Below, in pieces: positions 16,473 through 27,163 of a DNA stretch of 64,000 nucleotides. The notes below the pieces were generated by a model. It was given only the letters and a program-made list of their open reading frames with translations, searched no databases and was not told the DNA's origin. Every line of letters starts with the position of its first letter. Within the stretch, counting starts at the first letter, position 1. The position numbers and the translations under genes are program-made. Where the stretch lies: positions 24,682,934-24,746,933 of the forward strand of contig NC_063151.1 of assembly GCF_020921035.1 (NCBI RefSeq), given 5' to 3'. Source of the DNA: Rhodamnia argentea (lineage: Eukaryota; Streptophyta; Magnoliopsida; Myrtales; Myrtaceae).

Positions 16473-16531
16473 GATTTCTGCCACTTTCGTTATTGCGGCT
16501 GGATTAGCTATTGGGCTTGCTTCTATTTGGA
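16473..16531 (+). other. Short plastid-derived insert resembling atpH
   Basis: About 57 bp that reads like the start of the chloroplast atpH gene: the phases ATTTCTGCC, GTTATTGC, GCTGGATTAGC and GGGCTTGCTTCTATT follow each other at the expected spacing and encode a peptide close to ISA-VIAAGLAIGLASI, the N-terminal helix of the ATP synthase c subunit. Several substitutions are present. Recognition is from memory of plastid atpH; no alignment was run. It would be a nuclear plastid insertion with no function. Confidence 0.55.
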
Positions 16532-16998
16532 TGTTGACTCGCCAAATGAGCTTAAAAATGGAAATGACATGTCACGATTGCACCAGTAATTTCAAGTTTG
16601 GCAAAGACCTAAGCCTCTCTGTGTGGGGCATTGATTGGGCCTTTGGGTGCAAAATTTTTGGGAGAGTACGGCATGCCGTTGCTCATCAGCATCTTAATGC
16701 CATGTCTTGTCAAAGAAATCAAATTCGAATGCCTTTACAGGCCATAGCCCAAGATGAAAGCGTGGGTTGAAGGGTAAAATTTTGAGCTCGAACACAGATT
16801 AGGTCAATGGGTAGAAAATCGAATTTTTGGATTTTAGAGTTTCAACGTAGAAGGGTAGTCGGAAAGTCTCGGACATTGTATATAGTTGACTAATGATAAC
16901 TAGTCTTTACCTTCAACAATTTGGTTGAGCGATTAATAAGAGTTTGATATAAGTGCACACGAATCTCATATTCACATCACAACATTTCCTTACTCAGA

Positions 16999-17707
16999 GA
17001 CGGAGGTATCAATGTGGGTCATTGACATACTTTTATTCACTTGGGTCATATATGGATTCAATAAATTTAAAAAAAGAGAGAGTCAAATATGAGTTTAACC
17101 TTATAAAGCCCATTCAAATATGGGTATTAACTTAACCCATTTTCGACCTATTTTCGGCCTGTGGCTTGTAGCTTCTCAAGCATCTGCTTGTAAATGGGCC
17201 TCAACTCAAGTATATTAGTTTATATTTTAATTTATTATAAATAAAACAAAGAATAAAAAATAAAAATAAAAAAAATAAAAACTATTTTGGAATGTTGCCG
17301 ATCGCCACCCTTTGCCGTCCGCTGTTGTCCGCCGGAGAAAATAGAAAATAAAATTAAAATTTAAAAAGTAACTTAAAAAATATATATTTTAAAAAATAAA
17401 AAATATTTTAAAATATTTTTTAATAATAAAAATATAATTTTTTAAAAAGTTCAAATATTTTTTTAGAAATTTAAAAAAAATGAAATTGCATGAAAGTGTT
17501 TTAGCAATATCATTTTTCTTAACAAATCATAAGAAACAAATATTTCATGGTTTAATTAAATATAAAAGTATTTAAGTAATACGGATCATGTCGGGTATGG
17601 GTTAACTTAGATATGGGTAATTAGATTTGTACTAGATGAACATTGATCAATAAGGATCGGACCATATTCAACCGGACTCAAACTCGACCCGACCCACCCA
17701 ACACCTC
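16999..17707. mobile_element. Possible degenerate hAT-like element
   Basis: The right end, read inward on the minus strand, is GAGGTGTTGGGTGGGTCGGGTC; the left end has GGAGGTATCAATGTGGGTC. Both subterminal zones have GGGTTAA/GGGTC motifs pointing inward, and the centre (17200-17560) is extremely AT-rich. The possible 8-bp flanks TACTCAGA and TTCTCAGG agree at six positions only. Ends are therefore tentative. Confidence 0.35.
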
Positions 17708-17751
17708 TTCTCAGGGGTGTCTATACCGGCCATCTTATAAGTAGAGGATTG

Positions 17752-18473
17752 ATGAATGGAGTGACCTCTCCCTCCTTTCTTTTAAGGTTTTCTCTCACTC
17801 GGCCACCAAGCCCTCCTCCAGTGAAGATCGTTCCTAGGGAGGGAGAGAGGTCTTTCCTCTCTTCCTTTCTATATCCCTATCTATTTTCCCATCTCTTCAT
17901 TTTTAAGAATTTTCAAGACTTCATCGGTGATTTCGTGGATGTCGTTTGTTCGAGTGATTCGCAAGTCTCCGAAGCTCCTTTATCCTTGCATTCAATGATG
18001 AGTTTATCTAAAAGTATTTTTATCTATAAGTTGTTTTGCAGCTCTTCTCTCTCGATTTAGAGTTAGTTTTAAATTTGAGAGTTTTTTTGTCCCGATCGAA
18101 ATATAGATATGAGGTTTACAAGACGTTATTTGTGCTTTTTCAACATATTGGTGTTATTGTTTTCTCTATACGATAATGGTATTGGGGACGCCAAATCTGG
18201 GTGCACACAGCTTTTTAACAAAACCGTAGTTACTATAAAGGAAGATTTCGGCGTGTGTTCATTACCGATTATATCGATGCAAGTTTTGGTGATCGGTTGC
18301 CGATTGTGCTGATAAATCCGTTCTTATGGAAGAAGGGGGTTGCTGCTGATTATACCAAGTAGATCTATTTTTTAGATTTGCACTGGATTGTAAGGCTTTT
18401 ATGATTGGTTTTGTCTTGAAATTATGTACTTTTTTTTAAGTAAAATGAAAATTTCCTTTATAAAAAAAAAAAA
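17752..18473 (+). mobile_element. Non-LTR retroposed element with poly-A tail
   Basis: The sequence ends in a run of 12 A after a TTTCCTTTAT block, as at LINE 3' ends. Just outside lie near-perfect 10-bp direct repeats: TAGAGGATTG at 17742-17751 and TAGAGCATTG at 18474-18483 (nine of ten match). The body is about 720 bp and contains only short open frames, one with CSSDSQVSEAPLS. I see no reverse transcriptase, so this is either a short non-autonomous copy or an internally deleted LINE. Confidence 0.5.
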
Positions 18474-19263
18474 TAGAGCATTGCTCAATATATGTGGACG
18501 GGATAGTTTACGTACATTTACGAGATTAGTAGAGCCAAAAACTTTAGATATCTCATGTTATACATATCATAAAAAAGAGGACTGATTGGCAAGATTGGAA
18601 TTAAAATGATGAATGTGGAAAGCCGAACAATCGAATGGTATCTTACTATCTAGATATTCAACCAGACTCCACCATATTTAGAAATGACCATTTTAAATTG
18701 GGGATTTTTTAGTCTGCAAACATCTCAATGTGGATAGGAACGTGGTGCTACATACTTTGCATCTCTAGAGAGCATTTAATTGGAACCTTCTTTAAACCAA
18801 ATACCTTTTGGAAGGGCGCATATTATTTTTAGGTCATCGATTTTCGTATGAGCAAATCCGGGTCCATCGCAGGAATGTGCTCTTAAACCATTCCATTCAG
18901 ATGAACAAAGCCAATTCAAAGCACAACGGAGCATGTGAATGCTTGTGGACGAACGCGACCGATTCCGCGGGAAAAAGGTCGGACGTGTTCGGTCATATCG
19001 GAAGCCGAGCGAGTCGGCATGGTAACCATCAAGCCGATTAACGGTATTAATCAACGTAACGAGAACTAAATTGGTAAAGGTTCAACCTTGGAAGGCCACA
19101 AATGAAGTAGGACAGATAGGAATCGCCGAGAATTAGTCTGAAATCGTGGAGAATATACCCCCAGATAAGTCCATAGCAGAAATCCTCATTCACAACCAGA
19201 TAAAGGGTACTATCAAATTCAATCCCACGTCCCTCTCACATTACCAAAGTCGATCCTCTCTAT

Positions 19264-19790
19264 TAAACCCTTATTTTTTGGGCATAAGTACATTTCATGT
19301 ATCAATATTTGTGTATGACACTCACTTTGGTGTCAATATTTTTTTTTGGGATCACTTAAGTACCAAATCGAAGAAAAAATGATTAATTACTTAAGTACAT
19401 TAAACCCTTATTTTTTGGGCATAAGTACATTTCATGTATCAATATTTGTGTACAGCACTCACTTTGGTGTCAATAATTTTTTTTTGGATCACTTAAGTAC
19501 CAAATCGAAGAAAAAATGATTACTTTAGTGCCAACGGCTAGAAATTCCGGCGACCTCACTTGAGTTGACACTTAAATAATTATTTTTTAAAAAAATTGAT
19601 ATTTAAATGATCCAAAAAACGATCACTTTAGTGTCAAATTGGAGAAAAAAAACGATAACTTCCAACAAGAATTTCCGGCGACCTCACTAGAGTTGGCACT
19701 TAAATAATTATTTTTTAAAAAATTGGAAATTAAATGACTCAAAAAAGAAAATATTAGTATCAAAGTAAGCACCGTACATAAATATTGATA
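19264..19790. repeat. Two adjacent tandem duplications
   Basis: The block starting TTAAACCCTTATTTTTTGGG at 19263 recurs at 19400, an offset of 137 bp. Immediately after it, a second block centred on CCGGCGACCTCACT recurs with an offset of about 125 bp (near 19545 and 19670). Both carry GGATCACTTAAGTACC/CACTTAAATAATT motifs. The matching place in unit B' lacks all of this, so it was inserted or expanded after, or lost in, the duplication. Confidence 0.75.
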
Positions 19791-20196
19791 ATTAAGGTGT
19801 CCTTTTGCTTTCTTTTTTTTTTTTAGTGACTCTAACGTCTCATTAGAAATAATGCATTTAGACAGTTGATTCCCAAAGCAATGTGCCGAATTCTACCTGA
19901 ACGCGATGCGCGGTTTGCCTTATTTAAATAGCCAAACATCAAAAGCCAAGTCATCGTTAAATAACGATAATTTGAGCTGCCGCTAAAGGAAGAAGCGTTA
20001 AATCAAGATTCAAAGGGCCAATTAAGGACGAGCGAAGGGTCGTCTCCTCCCCTACTCTCAACGTCTCAAGCCTTCCCTCTTAAAGCGTGTTTCCAATTTG
20101 TTCCGCCCATTGATTCTGTTCAAAACCCACCTCCCAAGTTCAAACACCACGGCCGCAAGCAAAAGCCTTTTGGACTTACTTTCGCAAGTCCGTGCG

Positions 20197-20204
20197 TATA
20201 TAAA
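20197..20204 (+). promoter_or_regulatory. TATA box of DnaJ8-1
   Basis: TATATAAA followed by GGGAGAGAT, 85 bp upstream of the start codon. The same block is conserved at the same distance before DnaJ8-2, where it is 97 bp upstream. Confidence 0.7.
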
Positions 20205-20288
20205 GGGAGAGATGTACTGTGGGTGCTCGGATTATACTCGCGTTATCTGCTGCTTTTCATCTTCTTCGGTCAATATCATTGGTGAGGC

Positions 20289-21416
20289 ATGGCTTGTGCT
20301 GCCGGTTTGATGGGCAAGGCCGGGTCAACTTGGGTTCAACTCAAGAACAATGACGGGACGGTGATGAAGAAGAGGGAGGCATGTAGATATGGAGTTAGAG
20401 TCTCTTGCTCCTATTCTTCTTCCGTTGTGGATCCATACAAGACTCTCAGAGTCCATCGCGGTGCTTCTAAAGCTGAGGTCAAGAAGGCCTTCAGACGGCT
20501 CGCTTTGCAGGTCTCAATCAAGTCCTCTACGTATGACAGTTTCACTTTGCAGATTCATGGGTCTGCTACTTTTTGATCAAGATCGTTGATGGGTTTTTGG
20601 CTTTGTTTCTGTGTTTTTTTTTTTCCAGTATCATCCAGATGTATGCAGAGGAAGCAATTGCAAGGTGCAGTTTCACGAGATTAACGAAGCATATGACGTA
20701 AGCCAGCGATTCCTACTTGAAAAAAGTCATTCATGATTCATGCAGAAGATCAAGCTTAACTTGGTCACATACACCATTGATGATATGTCCAACAGCAAGC
20801 TTGCAGACTCTTTTTGGTACCGCCAAAAAAAAAAAAAAGAACAAATTTCACCAAGTGAGTGATGATGTTTCATTTTCAAGAGATTTCTCGGGGTTGAGAA
20901 CTGAACTGCGTATAGAACTCTCTGCCCTGATTCAAAGGAATGGCGGGTGAGGTTCTTTGGGTTATTTTTCTCACTTGTCTTAGCTGAAATAGTGAGAGAG
21001 ATTATGATGATCATTGGCATCAGCATCTTTATCCAAGTTTTTTATGCATTCTGTCAACGTAGTCAGCATCTGAAAGTGACATAAGAACTACTCACGATCT
21101 CTAAACAAGGCCTTGGTGACTTCTTGCCTTTTTCATTTTTTCTTTGGTCAGAGAGGCTTCTGCATTCCACCCTGCTTTATAGGTCACGATACTATTGGCT
21201 AATCAAAGTTCTTTGTCAACGTTTCTGATGCAGCTAGTGATGAGCAATTTCAGAGGAGAATCGAATAATCTGCAGATGTACGAGTGGGAAGACCAAGGGA
21301 TCGACGAGCCGCTGAGAGGGATGGACCATCCAGATTGGGACTTGTGGGAAGAATGGATGGGATGGGAAGGAGCGGGAATTCGTGACTACTCATCACATAT
21401 CAACCCTAACATTTGA
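20289..21416 (+). CDS. ATJ8: Chloroplast DnaJ (J-domain) co-chaperone, DnaJ8 type, copy 1
   Basis: Three exons: 20289-20510, 20629-20697 and 21234-21416, all phase 0, giving 157 residues. The N-terminal 40 residues are rich in Ser, Lys and hydroxylated residues as in a chloroplast transit peptide. The J domain begins at [15 protein letters not shown] (about residue 47); its helix III start carries the HPD motif in YHPDVCRG at the start of exon 2. The C-terminal signature [11 protein letters not shown] followed by RDYSSHINP is that of plant DnaJ protein 8. J proteins stimulate Hsp70 ATPase; DnaJ8 is known as a small stromal co-chaperone needed for photosynthesis under stress. Neighbours: the defensin-like gene copy is convergent on its 3' side. 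All J-domain key residues are present. Confidence 0.93.
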
Positions 21417-21648
21417 TCATCTTGACCCAAGGGTTGTGATCATGTATATTATACATAATGGAAGTGGGGCCTAAGTCATTCCTTTTTTCTGTATATATGT
21501 AACATAACAAAACAAAGATTATGACTTTGGCCATTATATAGTTGTAAGAGTGACCTCAAGGTGTCCATAAGAGAACATGACATGAGAGTAAAGTATACAA
21601 GTTACTTATTCATGTATCATTATTTTTTCCCCATAGAAGCAAGAAACT

Positions 21649-21974
21649 CTAGATGCACCTTCGATGATCCTTGTCAACACATTTCCCGCTGGTGGTGCCA
21701 CCAAATGCTGCTGTGCAGTGGCTAATGCATCTCTCTTCAAAGCAATTCTGGGAGTAGTATGGAGGTTTTCTGCATCCTTAGGCCTCTCCTGACCTGGTAC
21801 CTGTTTTGGGAAACAACCCAAAAAAAGGAAAAGAAAGAAGAGGAACAAATTAGTAGCCATAAGGATATTGGGGCCAGAAGGGAGAAGAAAACAAGTTTGT
21901 GATTTTTAAAGTAGACCAGATCAGACAATTAGGAAGAGCATCAGAACAAAAGACAGAGAGGAAAAGAACTTCAT
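21649..21974 (-). pseudogene. Defensin-like cysteine-rich peptide gene, copy 1, broken
   Basis: Aligned by eye with the intact copy at 24992-25347. It keeps the signal-peptide exon (MKFFSSLSFVLMLF), an intron and the cysteine-rich exon with the same spacing, ending in the same CIstop context. It is broken by at least two in-frame stops and has lost one or more cysteines, so it looks like a fossil copy. A TATA-like TATAAATA block is kept upstream on the minus strand (near 22088-22096). Confidence 0.75.
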
Positions 21975-22545
21975 CGTGTGACAGCAATTGAGACTTTAAC
22001 GTAGCATGTCTTTGTCTCAACCTGATAAATGTTTTGCCAAATGAAAAGAAGAGCCGTAAGAATATGAGGGCACAAGATATCTCAGCATATTTATAGTGAG
22101 AGCAGCTCTTATTAACATCATTAAGGAGCCAGTTAAGCAAATAACTTGGTAAGGACAAGTTCTGAATTTGCCAAATACGAGGATTTTGACTTAATGTGTG
22201 GAGTATGGAATTAAAAGAGAGCTATTAAAATCTTGCTTCTTTTTTTGGCTTAACTTTGAAGATCTTCAAGGATCCTTGTCTATCAATGCATCCTCTGACC
22301 ATTTTTTTGGCTGTTGATCTGAGATTTTTTTCTGCAGATGCTTTTGCTCCTTATGCAGTACCTACTGTATTTGGCTATACCAAATTGAGGGAAAGGCTCT
22401 ACTGATGATTGAAGCACCTTGGTATATTTAAAGTCTCTTTGTAGAATTAGAGGCACAACAGCTGCAGCAATAAAATTATCCAAGTGAAGATTAAAGTATT
22501 TAAGAAGAAATGTTTTCTTTTAATTTTTCTTTTTAATTTTTTGTC

Positions 22546-22955
22546 CAAGTGACATCTTCGCCTTTCTTTTTCCTTGCAAGTTAGGCGTTGCCGTCTGTAG
22601 GAGGAATTTCTGTGTTAATTCTCTTTGTTGGTTTGAGGAGGTTCTGAGTTGAATGAAGGTTTATACAAACACAGACGATCTGGCACCTAAATATGCCCTT
22701 AAAATGTACAATATTCCTGCTTGCTCCAATGCCAGCGATCTTACGCTTTTAATCATTTGATGTATCGAAGCATTTCAAGTTTATCCATGGCAGATCTAAA
22801 ACGACGCCTCCTCCCGCCTAGACCTGCAACAGTTGTTACCGTTCATTTGTGCCCATGGCACCATGCGTCAGCCTTACGAAAGCATGGATGTTGTAGTTCC
22901 TAGGAAATGTGGTCAAGGTCTTTGGTCATGGATTCGTGTTGATACCTTTGTCATT
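22546..22955 (+). pseudogene. 5' fragment of MRS2 magnesium transporter, copy 1
   Basis: Matches the real gene from its first intron (36500 onward) through the start codon into exon 2. The start context CCATGGCAGATCT lies at 22787, followed by MADLKRRLLPPRPA, then small deletions change the frame; the DNA still matches up to GGATTCGTGTTGATACC (GVDT region) near 22946 and then stops. About 70 of 444 codons are represented. No later exon is present in this unit. Confidence 0.85.
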
Positions 22956-23849
22956 ATTGCGATACTGCACAAACCGAAGAAGTTTAGGGCATGCATGGCA
23001 ACACAAACCGAAGAAGCTGATTTTTCTATTTCTGCTTCAGAAATCTCCGGTGGCTCTATCTCGTGTTCATTTTTTCATAGCGAGCGATAGTTTCCTTGTA
23101 AGAAAATCTCCTTCGGAATAGTCAAGTATGATAAGGAAAAGTTGCCAACTCCTTCAATAATTCTCCCTCTGTCCCACTCTCTCCTTACATTCCATCTTTT
23201 TTCCTCTCGTTCGTTAATTCTAAGATGAGAAAAATTGGGTCCATCGTGTGACTGTGCTGTAAACTGTTCAATTCAAGTGACAGATTCTCTCGGAGAAGGA
23301 AACTCAAAATGAGGGTCGGCGAAGATGACAAGCCAATTCAAAGAACAACAAAGCATGCGGATGCTTCTAAACGAACACGACATTTGCGTCGAAAAGGTCA
23401 AATGAGTTTGGTGGCATTAGAAGCCGAGCTTGACAGTGGGGTAACCATGAAGCCGATCAACGCTGCCAATTAATGAAAAAACAAACCCAAATGACCACGA
23501 TTCCTTGGAATAGCTAAAGGTTCAACCTTGGAAGGCAAGAAAATGAAGGACACAGAGGAATCGCTGGGAATTAGTCTGAACGCACAGCAAATGTACCCCC
23601 AAGTAAAGTCCATAGCAGAAGTCCTCATTCTCATAACCAGATAAAGGGTGTTATCAAATTCAACCCCATGCCTCTCACATTATAAAATTCGATCCTTTGT
23701 TTAACTATTTATTGACTCTATCATCTCATTAAGGCAAAGCGTGTTTCCAATTTGTCCTGCTCATTCATCTTTTCAAAACCCACCTTCCCGGTTCAAACCC
23801 CACGACCGCAAGCAAAAGCCTTTGGGATGTATTCTCCCACATTCGTGTG

Positions 23850-23857
23850 TATATAAA
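23850..23857 (+). promoter_or_regulatory. TATA box of DnaJ8-2
   Basis: TATATAAA followed by GGGAGAGATAC, 97 bp upstream of the start codon, conserved with the DnaJ8-1 promoter. Confidence 0.7.
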
Positions 23858-23953
23858 GGGAGAGATACATCGTGGGTGATTGGATTGTGGGATCTTTCAT
23901 ACTCGTGTTATCTGTTGCTTTTCATTTTCTTCAGTCAATATCATTTGTGAGGC

Positions 23954-24753
23954 ATGGCGTGTGCTGCTGGTTTGATGGGCAAGACCGGGTCATCTTGGAT
24001 TCAACTCAAGAACAATGAAGGGATGATGATGAAGAAGAGGGAGGCACGTAAAAATGGGGTTACAGTCTCTTGCTCCTATTCTTCTTCCGTTATGGACCCA
24101 TACAAGACTCTCAGAGTTCATCGTGCTGCTTCTGAATCTGAGGTCAAGAAGGCCTTTAGGCGGCTCGCTTTGCAGGTCTCGATCAAGTCCTCTCTACATA
24201 TGACAGTTTCACTTTGCAAGCTCAAACGTTGCAGATTCATGGGTCTGCCCCTTTCTGATCAAGATCGTAGATGGGTTTTTTTGGCTCTGTTTCTGTGTTT
24301 TTCCTTTCTTTCTTTTTTTCAGTATCATCCTGACGTATGCAGAGGAAGCAATTGCATTGTGCAGTTTCATGAAATCAACGAAGCATATGATGTAAGCCAA
24401 TGATTCCAACTTGAAGAAAATCTCTAAACAAGGCCTTAGTGACTTCTTGCCTTTCTTCATTTTTTATTTGGTCAGAGAGGCTACTGAATTATGCTTCTGA
24501 ATTCTACCGTGCTTTATGGGTCACAATACTCTTGGCTAATTAAAGTTCTTCCTCAACGTTTCTGATGCAGCTTGTGATGAGCAATTTGAGAGGAGAATCC
24601 AATGGTCTGCAGATGTATGAGTCGGAAGAACAAGGGATCGACGAGCCGATGAGAGGGATGGATGATCCAGATTGGGATTTGTGGGAAGAATGGATGGGAT
24701 GGGAAGGAGCGGGAATTCGCGACTACTCATCACATATCAACCCTTACATTTGA
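23954..24753 (+). CDS. ATJ8: Chloroplast DnaJ (J-domain) co-chaperone, DnaJ8 type, copy 2
   Basis: Three exons: 23954-24175, 24323-24391 and 24571-24753, phase 0, 157 residues, the same exon lengths as copy 1. The transit-peptide-like N-terminus ([15 protein letters not shown]), J domain ([18 protein letters not shown] in YHPDVCRG) and C-terminal [11 protein letters not shown] are all intact. Intron 2 is 179 bp against 536 bp in copy 1. Because both copies are open and keep their promoter block, both may be expressed. It is followed on the opposite strand by the intact defensin-like gene, whose stop codon is about 240 bp downstream. Confidence 0.93.
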
Positions 24754-24991
24754 TCATCGCAACCCCGGGGGTTGTGTTTGTGCATATTATATACGATGGA
24801 ATTGGGGCCTAAGTCATTCCTTTTTCTGTGCATATGTACCATTACAAAACAAAGATTATGGCTTTGGCCATTATATAGTTGAAAGAGTGACCTCAAGATG
24901 TTCATAAGAGAACATGATATGAGAGCTAAGTTCAAAATTTCTTATTCATGTATCATTGTCTATTTTTTTTTCTCAATAAAAGCAACAAACT

Positions 24992-25347
24992 CTAGATGCA
25001 GCAACAATGATCCTGGTCAACACACTTCCCGCTGGTGGGGTCACCATATAATGATTTGCAGAGGTTAATGCATTCCTCTACAAAGCAATTCCGGGCAAAG
25101 AATGGAGGTTTTGTGCATTCTTGGGCCTCTCCTGACATGATACCTGTCTTAGGAAATGGCAAAAAAAAGGAAAAGAAAGAGAATAGAATAAAGAGGAGAA
25201 ATTAGCACAGCCATAAAGATATTGGGGCAAGAAGGGAGAAGAAAACAAGTCTAGGATTTTTAAAGTAGGTATGAATCAGACAAACATACCAGATGAGACA
25301 ATTAGGAAGAGCATCAGAACAAAAGACAGAGAGGAAAAGAACATCAT
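24992..25347 (-). CDS. Defensin-like small cysteine-rich secreted peptide
   Basis: Two exons on the minus strand: 25347-25290 and 25143-24992, about 69 residues. Exon 1 encodes a signal peptide (MMFFSSLSFVLMLFLIVSS). The mature part begins near SGEAQECTKPPF and has eight cysteines, including NCFVEECINLCK, GKCVDQ and the terminal CCCI. This architecture (signal-peptide exon, one intron, short exon with eight cysteines) is that of plant defensin-like or LCR peptides, which act outside the cell in defence or in cell signalling. The exact subfamily is not recognised. A TATAAATA box lies upstream at 25461-25468. Two further copies in the cluster (21649-21974, 33643-33999) are broken, so this is the only open one. 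Confidence 0.75.
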
Positions 25348-25460
25348 CGTGGGACAGCAATTGAGATTTCAACGTAGTATGTCTTTGTCTTAACTTGAAA
25401 AATGTTTTGCCAAATGAAAAGAAGAGCCTTAAGAATCCGAGGGCACAAGATATCTCAGCA

Positions 25461-25468
25461 TATTTATA
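25461..25468 (-). promoter_or_regulatory. TATA box of the defensin-like gene
   Basis: TATAAATA on the minus strand, 114 bp upstream of the start codon; the surrounding block CACTATAAATATGCTGAG is kept, with a base change or two, in all three copies. Confidence 0.6.
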
Positions 25469-25879
25469 GTGAGAACAGCTCTTTTTAACAAAATTAAAGA
25501 GCCAGTCAAGCAAATAACTTGGTAAGGAAAAGTTCTGAATTTACCAAATGCGAGGATTTTGGCTCAATGTGTGGAATATGGAATTAAAAGAGAGCTATTG
25601 AAATCTTGCTCCTCTTTTGGCTAATTTCGAAGATCCTTGATCCTCGTCTATCAATGCATTCTCTAACCATTTTTTGGCTGTTGACCTGAGATATCCTTTT
25701 GGCAGATCTGTCTGTTCCTTATGCGATACCTACTATGTTTAGCTACCAAATTGAGGGAAAGGCTCTATGTGATGATTGAAGCACCTTGGAATCTGTAATG
25801 TCTCGTTCCAAACGAACCTTAATACCATGCAAATCAGTGAATTAGGGGTAAAGCACTCTTGCTAAAAGCTCGATATATA

Positions 25880-26305
25880 GACAATCCAAAGTGAGAGCTT
25901 CCAGATTCAGTGACATCTTCGCCTTTTTCTTTCCTCACGAGTTGGGCGTTACCATCAGTAGGAGGAATTTCTGTGCTAGTTCTCTTTGGTGGTTTGAGGA
26001 GGTTCTGAGTTGAATGAAGGTTTATACATACACGGACGATTTGGCAACTAAATATGCCCTTAAAATGTAAAATATTTCTGCTAGCTCCAATGACAGCGAT
26101 CTTTCGCTTTTAATCGTTTGGTGTATCGCAACATTTCAAGTTTATTCATGGCAGACTCAAAGAACGTCTCCTCCCGCCAAGACCTGCAAAACCGTTCATT
26201 TGTGCCTGTGGCACCCTGCGTCAGCCTTACGAAAGTATGGATGCTGTAGGTCGTAGGAAACGAGATCAAGGTATTCGGCCATGGATTCGTATTGATACCT
26301 TTGCC
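25880..26305 (+). pseudogene. 5' fragment of MRS2 magnesium transporter, copy 2
   Basis: Matches the real MRS2 gene from ACAATCCAAAGTCAGAGC (36480) in intron 1 to the GTTGATACC region of exon 2. A start codon in the same context is kept at 26148 (MADSKN), but a one-base loss changes the frame at once. Similarity stops at the same place as in copy 1, so the two fragments descend from one truncated ancestor. Confidence 0.85.
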
Positions 26306-26797
26306 ATTATTGCGATAAGGCACAAACCGAAGAAGTTTAGAACTCTCCGACGGCTCTATCTCATGTTCATTTTTTCACAGCGAGATATAGTTTCCTTGAA
26401 AGAAAATCTCCTTCGGAATAGTCAAGTATGACAGGAAAAGTTGCCGATTCCTTCACTAATTCTCCCTCTGTCCGACTCTCTCCTTGCATTCCATCTTTTT
26501 GCCTCTTCTTCATTAATTCTAAGAGGAGAAAAATTGGGCCCCATCATTTGAATGGTGCTGTAAACTGTTCAGTTCAAATGACAAATTCTTTCGGAGAGAA
26601 CAGCTCAAAATGAGGGTTTGAGAAGATAGCAAGCCGATTCAAAGCACAACAAAGCATGTGAATGCTTCTAAATGAACACGACCATCTGCATCGAAAAGGC
26701 CAAATAAACAGCATCGTCCCTCTTTCCTAGCTCAACTCTGCAGACATACATAACCGCACGCAGAGAGAGAGAGAGAGAGAGAGAGAGAGGTTACAAA

Positions 26798-27163
26798 ATG
26801 AAAATGAAGCTTCTTGTATGGTTGTTTTTCATAGTGTCTGCTCAAACCATTCTGATCTTGTCTGTCGAATGCTTCTCCGAGCCATCCATCTCAACCCACA
26901 ATACACACAAGGACAGAAAATTTGAGGTAGGGATATGTTTCCTCTTCATCCTTCATCGCCACTCATTAGGGTCGTATAAATTGTCAGAAGCCACCATTAC
27001 TCCAGTGGAAAATGTTGCAATAAGTTATGCAGGTTCGAACGAGACCGGTGAGTTTTCGGAAAACGCTGATGGGAGGCTTGTGATTTCCGTCACGAGAAAA
27101 GGTCTGAAGAGGAAAGGGAGCTTATGGTGGTGCAAATGTGGTTCATCGACCACCGCGTCCTAG
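26798..27163 (+). CDS. Small secreted protein, copy 2, altered C-terminus
   Basis: Same signal peptide as copy 1 (MKMKLLVWLFFIVS) and same core (VENVAISYAGSNETG, VISVTRKG). Read straight through the proposed short intron (26927-26987) the frame stays open for 121 residues. If that intron is removed the phases do not match, because exon 2 lacks one base compared with copy 1. A one-base gain near 27110 then shifts the frame, so the glycine-rich stretch and the hydrophobic C-terminal tail of copy 1 are replaced by WWCKCGSSTTAS and a stop. It is either a decaying copy or a shorter, non-anchored form. Confidence 0.45.
   Translation: MKMKLLVWLFFIVSAQTILILSVECFSEPSISTHNTHKDRKFEVGICFLFILHRHSLGSYKLSEATITPVENVAISYAGSNETGEFSENADGRLVISVTRKGLKRKGSLWWCKCGSSTTAS

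Larger units (their letters stand above)
18870..23235. repeat. Segmental duplication unit B, first copy
   Basis: Repeated at 23236-26532 and, interrupted, at 26533-34450. Order within the unit: a left spacer (with AAGCCAATTCAAAGCACAAC), DnaJ8 on the plus strand, a defensin-like gene on the minus strand, then the 5' fragment of MRS2, then a tail ending near AGATGAGAAAAATTGGG. This copy additionally has the tandem repeat cluster at 19264-19790. Confidence 0.85.
23236..26532. repeat. Segmental duplication unit B', second copy
   Basis: Same order as unit B: left spacer, DnaJ8-2, defensin-like 2 (minus), MRS2 5' fragment, tail. This is the best preserved copy: both its DnaJ8 and its defensin-like gene are open. 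It joins directly to the tail of unit B at about 23235 and to the next partial unit at about 26532, so the three are in head-to-tail tandem. Confidence 0.85.
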
